A DNA stretch of 64,000 nt from Cunninghamia lanceolata. Taxonomy: Eukaryota > Streptophyta > Pinopsida > Cupressales > Cupressaceae. Positions 58,858 to 64,000 of the stretch are shown piece after piece. Position numbers and translations under genes: made by a program. Each line of letters begins with the position of its first letter. Position 1 is the stretch's first letter. The notes below the pieces were generated by a model that was given only the letters and a program-made list of their open reading frames with translations, had not been told where the DNA came from and did no database searches. The stretch is taken from contig BSBN01001251.1 in the NCBI GenBank assembly GCA_027924645.1, forward strand, positions 1,488,001 through 1,552,000, in the 5' to 3' direction.

Positions 58858-59974
58858 TGTAGACACCCAAAAATGACCATGTCTTCAAATCACTTGCATT
58901 TCATCAAATTTGTCTAATCACCTGCATTTCAATGTTAATTAAATAATCTAATTATTTAATTAATTTCATTAATTTCATCAAATTCTTCCAAAACTCCTAA
59001 ATTTGACATTAATTGAATAAATTTCATTATTTAATTAATTAAATCAAAATCAACTTTATTATTCCAAAATTAAATAATTTTTATTATTTAATTAAATCAT
59101 TATCCTCTTTCAAATTTCAAGTCTACATTAATTAAATAAATCCAATTATTTAATTAATTCATCAAATTCTTTCTTATCTACAATTAAATAATTTACATTA
59201 TTTAATTAAATCAATTGTTCTTCCAAATTTAAATAAATCATATCTTATATATTATTCAAAATCATGTACAATCAATTAAATAAATTAATTTATTTAATTT
59301 CAATTATCTTTCCAATTCCTCTAAAAATATCATGTTAACTCATGTGCACAATCAGTCTTATTTTTAGAACTCCAAAAAAGGTAAAACTAAAGTTAAGTTA
59401 ATTGGCTTTAATTTATCTTATTTTCATCAACTCATGAATTAGAAGAAAAAGCATTCTAATTTATGAAATCAAAATCTATCTTTATCAAAAAAGCAATTAT
59501 CTTAATAAAACTACTTTTTTGGGGTGACACATGTCGTGTACACATTCAGCATGAGTTATTTGATTTATCTCAACCATTCATTTTATGGATTTATTTCATC
59601 CATTGATCGATCATGTTTGAAATCTATATAAACCCCCCTCATCTCCTTCACAAATCTTCTTCGATCATTTATTCTCAGGCATTCCTTTACAGTGAATTGA
59701 GTATACATCGCATCGTTGAGCACTTTGATCTTTTGAGCATGCACACAACCTACATCCTCTTGTTGCAAACATGGTTTTGCAACGTTTTTGAGAAATCTAC
59801 ATTCATACAAAGAGAACTATACAATCTACATGAAGTCTTTCTTGTTTTAAATTGATTTATTCATTGATATTGGATTTCTACTTAGATCGATCTCTTTATG
59901 TTACAGGTAATTAAGTTGTTATTATCATTGCTTTGTGATTTTATCATTCGATCTCTCAATTTTCCTCATACATA
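58858..59974 (+). repeat. P 3' LTR (1117 bp)
   Basis: TGTAGACACC...CATACATA; the terminal CA has become TA. It lacks about 70 bp present in the 5' LTR just after AAATAAATCAT (near 59239). The TATA box is at 59625-59632. Otherwise it differs from the 5' LTR by a few percent, by eye. Confidence 0.9.
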
Positions 59975-59979
59975 GTGAG
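59975..59979. repeat. P target-site duplication, right copy (GTGAG)
   Basis: GTGAG follows the P 3' LTR and then ATAAACC continues M. Confidence 0.88.
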
Positions 59980-60960
59980 ATAAACCACCTAATGGATTGT
60001 AATCTTCTTTGAAGGCTCCTTAATGCTTTCAAATTCTTTGGTGGAGGTATTTCTACTATAGCCTTGACTTTTGTTGGATCTACCTCAATGCCTCTATGAG
60101 ATACAATGTATCCCAATGGTTTTCCTGAGGTTACCTTGAAGACACACTTCTTTGGATTGAGTCTTACTTGATATTTTTTGAGTCTGTCAAAGATTTGTCC
60201 TTGAACCTATATGTGATTTGCCCTAGAAGACTTTGCTAGTATATCATCAATATAGTCCTCCATGATATGATGAAAGAGATCATGGAATATCACTGTCCTT
60301 GCTCTTTGATAGGTTGCCCCTCCATTTTTAAGACCAAATGGCATGACGCACCAACAATAGGTACCCCACAGACAAGTGAATGCAATTTTATGTTGATCTT
60401 CTTCTGCTATCATTATCTGATTGTAGCTAGAAAATCCATCCATTAGAGAAAGCATTTCATGACCAGCACTCAAGTCTACTATGAGATCAATGTTTGGCAT
60501 TGGGAAGTCATCTTTGGGACATGCTTTGTCGAGATCTCTAAAGTCAAAACACATGTGGATGTCACCATCAGTTTAGCCACAGGTACAATGTTTCAGACCC
60601 ATTCCAGATAATCAATAGGCTTGATAAACTTTGCATCTAGCAACTTTTGTATTTCAACTTTCACCAAGAGAGCGATCTGTGGATGCATCTTTCTTAGCTT
60701 TTGTTTGACTAGTTTAACTTTTGGATCAACTGTGAGATAGTGAACTACTAGAAAAGGGTCTAACCCTAGCATATCAGCATAGGTCCATGCAAAGTTGATG
60801 TTTCTTTGTAAGAAGAAGTTGGTAAGATTATTGTGCTCTTGTTCTGATAATGATGCTGCAAGGAATGTTGTCTTTGGATTTTGCTCTGTGCCAAGATTTA
60901 TCTCTATAGAATCTTCTACTAGGAGAGTTGATTTCTCTTGATACTTGATGGTAGGGGAAG
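59975..60960 (-). pseudogene. M reverse transcriptase (interrupted by P)
   Basis: Read right to left: a linker, QKLRKMHPQIALLVKVEIQK, LLDAKFIKPIDYLEWV followed by a TAG, a frame break, then FRDLDKACPKDDFPMPN, MLSLMDGFSSYNQIMIAEED, and a YIDD catalytic motif at 60243-60254 (P has YVDD). The thumb region (LGYIVSHRGIEVDPTKVKAI, NLKALRSLQRRLQSIRWFIS) stops at the P insertion, exactly where P's own RT continues into LVDKC. The matching continuation lies at 45100 and below. Confidence 0.88.
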
Positions 60961-62590
60961 GTCAAATCCTCCATCCTTAGGTGCCACAATTGGGTTTTCA
61001 CCTTTGGATACGTCCTTTGTTTTTAGTGTTTTGTGATCGCGAGGTGCCACAATGTAGTTTTCACCTAGAGATCTTTATTTATTTTTACTTTTGCGACTAG
61101 AGGATTTGGCATTCTCACCAAAATAAGTAGTTTGTTCTAGTTCCATTACAAAAATAGCTTTGTGATCACCAAGAGGGATACCATCCCAAAGTCCCATCAA
61201 CGCTGCAATAGCTTCATCATTCTGAAATACATCTAGAACGGGGGACCCTTGTTGGTCCCAATCGATAAGTTCACGGTAGACAAGTGTTACAATCTGGGTG
61301 TTGGTGCTGGATGTTAAGGATACGAATGATAGCATAAATACGAAGGATTTAGTGAATAGGTTAGTCATATGGAGATAAGAGTCATTGATGATATCCTCTT
61401 TAGACATCGAATCTGCGAGAGAAGTTTGTGCTACCTTGTCGAGAATACCCTTGATGTCCAAAGCATGTGGTACCTTCCTACCAAATCATAACCCCTTTGT
61501 GTCTAGTTTCTTCTTCACAATAATGGGTTCCATTTCACCTTGATTATTTTTCCCAAGGCCACCTTTACATTTGTAGCCCATGTTCTTAACAATTCTTAGG
61601 CCATTGCCATATTGTTTGACTAGTATGGTGACTGGTTCTTTCTCCTTGTAGAACCAAGATGAGATGTCTTTAATTGTTTCCTCTGCCAATAATTTTCCCT
61701 CTTGGGATTGGGTTAGAGATGTTGGGGGGAGGAATAGCTACTTTCTTAGTTGCCTTGGCTATGGGCAGTTGGCCATAGGATTTAGGGGATAAGGGCATCC
61801 TCCCTACACAACAAGATTTTTAGATATCATATTCTCCAAAGCCTATATCCCAGATGTGAGCTTTGATTTCAGGAATAGGATGAGGATTAGGTTCAACTTC
61901 GGAGGCTTTTTTCAGATTTTCAAAATCGACATACAATGGGGATTCATAGGCTTTGTCATTATTGGGCACTTGGTTGTTGTTCTTATAATTGTCTTGCAAA
62001 CTACGATAGAATTCAAAGGGATTAGGGTCTCCTAGGATAGTGATCTCTGTACCATTAAATGGGAAATTAAGAGACTAATGGTATATTGAGGGAATAGCTT
62101 TCATGGCATGGATCCATGGGTGTCCTAAGATACTGTTATAAGGTAGTTCAATGTCAAGGACTTGGCACCTAGTTTCAAGCATGATGGGGTCTACTTTTAT
62201 AGGCAAGTGGATAACACCTTCTGAATGACGCTCAACATCATCATACCCCTTGATTGTAATGGATTGATCAATGTTGACATGATCCTCAGAGTATCCCAAC
62301 TATTTAAGTAACTTGAGAGAATAGATATTGAGACTAGCACCACCATCTATAAGTATGCATTTGATCTTTCATTTATGAATGAAAACTTCAATGTGAAGGG
62401 CATCATTGTGACATGGATCATGGGATGGGAGGTCCTTTTCAAAAAAGACCACGTTGTAAGGTGAGGCAATGTTACCTATTATAGCTTGGAAATCCGTGAC
62501 TGCTATGTTGTTAGGAATCGAAGACTCTTGTAGGGCTTTTTCTAGCACAGCTTTATGTATGGGTGATGACCATAGAAGATTCAAAATAGA
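60961..62590 (-). pseudogene. M protease and G-patch region
   Basis: Read right to left: LLWSSPIHKAVLEKALQESS, then ILIDGGASLNIYSLKLLK with Asp-Gly-Gly at 62339-62347, ELPYNSILGHPWIHAM, a linker, and a complete G-patch NGLRIVKNMGYKCKGGLGKN followed by NQGEMEPI (about 61535-61606). The linker 61461-61075 matches P at 52.9-53.3 kb. Stops are fewer than in P here. A frame break lies near 60957. Confidence 0.85.
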
Positions 62591-64000
62591 GATCTGTGTA
62601 GGGGTTTTCGCTAGATGTTCAACAAGATTGTAATTAGATTAGGTTGGGAGACTTGGTGTAGGACCACAAAGGGTGACACGACCACGACAAGTTGTGACTA
62701 CACAATCCGTAGATTTGCCTTTGATAGTGAGGGTAGACACTCGACTTTCTTCAAAACGACCTACAATAGAGTCATAGGAAGTAGAAGCTTTGTTAACACC
62801 TTTACCTTTGTCAGGATTTTAACCTTGACCATGGTTAGGGAATGGCTCCTTGTACATGTTGAGGTCTTTGTTGGTGTTTTGAGTTGGTGGTTCATCATCA
62901 AAAGTGATTTGTTTTCTATCAATAAGGTTTTGGATCAGGTGTTTGAGTTTCATGCATGCTATGGTTCAGTGTTCTTTGGTCCTATGATATTCACAATACT
63001 CGTTGTCTTTGTACCGTGCAGTTTTGTAAAGAGGTTCACCATATGGGGGAGCATCTAGTAAGGTGATGAGTCCATTGTGTATAAGTTTCTATAGAACAGA
63101 CTCTATAGGCTCTCCCAAGGGAGTGAATTGACATTGCAGAGAGTAATCTTGTTGAGGTTGCTCTTGTTGTCGTTGTTGTTAACTTTGGTTTGGTTGTCTT
63201 TGTTGTTGTTGGTTTTTTTGAGGCGGAGGTTGAATTGGTTTTGATGAAAGATGAAGGGGTGTTTGTAGTGTTTGGACATGTTTAGAATCCACCACACTAG
63301 CATTGATCACATTTTTATTTTTGTTCCAAAATTTGGCCTTATCATTTGTTTATTGTTGAGGAGCATTGTCTTTAGTTTCTTTGAAGATTTTTACCATGCC
63401 TCTAGTCATAAGGGCCTTTTCAATGTTGATGCCCTTGTAGGTAATTTCATTGAAGGTTGTAGTACTAAGTATTTACAAATGGAAACCTAATTCTTCGTTT
63501 AGGTTCTACACAAATATGCTAACAAGCTGCTTTTCAGGTATTTTGAATGGGAATTTGCTAGCCATGTGTCTCCATCTTTGATGGAAGGAGATAAGAGTTT
63601 CCCCATTTTTCTATTTGTTGTTACATAAATCGGTCATGGAGACTTCATGTTCTGTGTTGTATGAGAAATGGGTGGCAAATTTCTCTGCAATATCATTAAA
63701 AGATTTGATACCCATAGGTAAATGCGAGAACCATTCTATAGGTTAACCTCCAAGACTGTGAGGAAAGAGGCACATGAGATATGTGTCATTATGTGCCACC
63801 TCTAAACAAGCAAGATAGAATTCTCTAAGGTGGTCTTTTAGGTCTCCTCTTCCCTTGTATTTATCAAATTTGGGTATAGTGAAGTTGCGAGGAAAAGGGA
63901 TCATTTGCAATGACTGATTCAATGGATAAGGACAAACCTCTTCCAAGGAGAAGGTTTTCTTAGTGTGACCAATTGTTAAATCAGCTACTTGTTGTTGTAC
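62591..64000 (-). pseudogene. M gag capsid and knuckle, continuing beyond window
   Basis: Read right to left from the window edge: EEVCPYPLNQSLQMIPFPRN, FTIPKFDKYKGRGDLKDHL, a stop before PIEWFSHLP, then FHQRWRHMASKFPFKIPEKQ, a Gln/Asn-rich linker, YCEYHRTKEH followed by a stop and TIACMKLKH (CHHC knuckle), and EPFPNHGQG. It matches P 50.35-51.75 kb. The repeat-containing N-terminus and the 5' LTR of M lie beyond 64000. Confidence 0.85.

Larger units (their letters stand above)
45101..59974 (+). mobile_element. P: full-length Tat/Ogre-like Ty3/Gypsy element nested in M
   Basis: 14,874 bp with two LTRs, PBS, leader, gag, protease, G-patch, RT, two RNase H domains, integrase, a 3' region and a PPT, all on the plus strand. 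The GTGAG duplication and the exact continuation of M on either side define it as a separate insertion. Stops throughout gag-pol show it is inactive. Same family as M, inserted antisense to it. Confidence 0.92.

Overview
The window looks like plant nuclear DNA, most likely from a large, repeat-rich genome; a gymnosperm is my guess but cannot be proven from this sequence. I find no convincing host gene, RNA gene or CRISPR array. Almost everything recognisable is LTR retrotransposon, mostly old and full of stop codons, in two nested stacks.

Left stack (1-22.2 kb). E1 (1-7699, minus strand) is a large-LTR, gag-only element whose left LTR is cut by the window edge. It abuts a 0.78-kb fragment (F-A, 7700-8481) that has a second, uninterrupted copy at 35.76-36.54 kb. 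Next is a chromodomain-type Ty3/Gypsy element E3 (minus strand): a putative very long 3' LTR (8482-11628 plus 16784-18351), then integrase, RNase H, RT, protease and gag up to 22.2 kb. E2 (11629-16778, minus strand) sits inside the E3 LTR. It is a non-autonomous gag-protease element with two 1441-bp LTRs, a TAGTA target duplication, an initiator-Met-type PBS and a clean PPT.

Centre (22.2-38 kb). A plus-strand Ty1/Copia element E4 (gag, protease, integrase, RT/RNase H, 3' LTR) has lost its 5' end and is joined head-to-head to E3. Part of its LTR is tandemly duplicated (27.5-28.57 kb). From about 28.6 to 38 kb lies F-B: a long decayed ORF of unknown function (30.05-33.30 kb), an LTR-like promoter segment, a gag-like remnant, and non-coding DNA.

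Right stack (38-64 kb). M is a minus-strand Ty3/Gypsy element of the type with two RNase H domains (Tat/Ogre-like). Its 3' LTR is at 37966-39065; its pol is split between 41.3-45.1 kb and 59975-64000. A 14.9-kb element of the same family, P (45101-59974, plus strand), lies inside M in the opposite orientation, with a GTGAG target duplication. P's own sequence at 54.37 kb reads straight across the interruption in M, which confirms the nesting. A later 1.49-kb tandem duplication copied the left M/P junction. P carries a long leader with minisatellites, a repeat-containing gag, a protease with a DGG active site, a G-patch motif, RT, two RNase H domains and integrase.

The most unusual signals are a run of about eight inverted repeats in the E3 LTR (17.16-17.54 kb), a dense two-orientation TTGTAT/ATACAA array in both E1 LTRs, the unidentified F-B ORF, and the antisense M/P arrangement, which could yield long double-stranded RNA.
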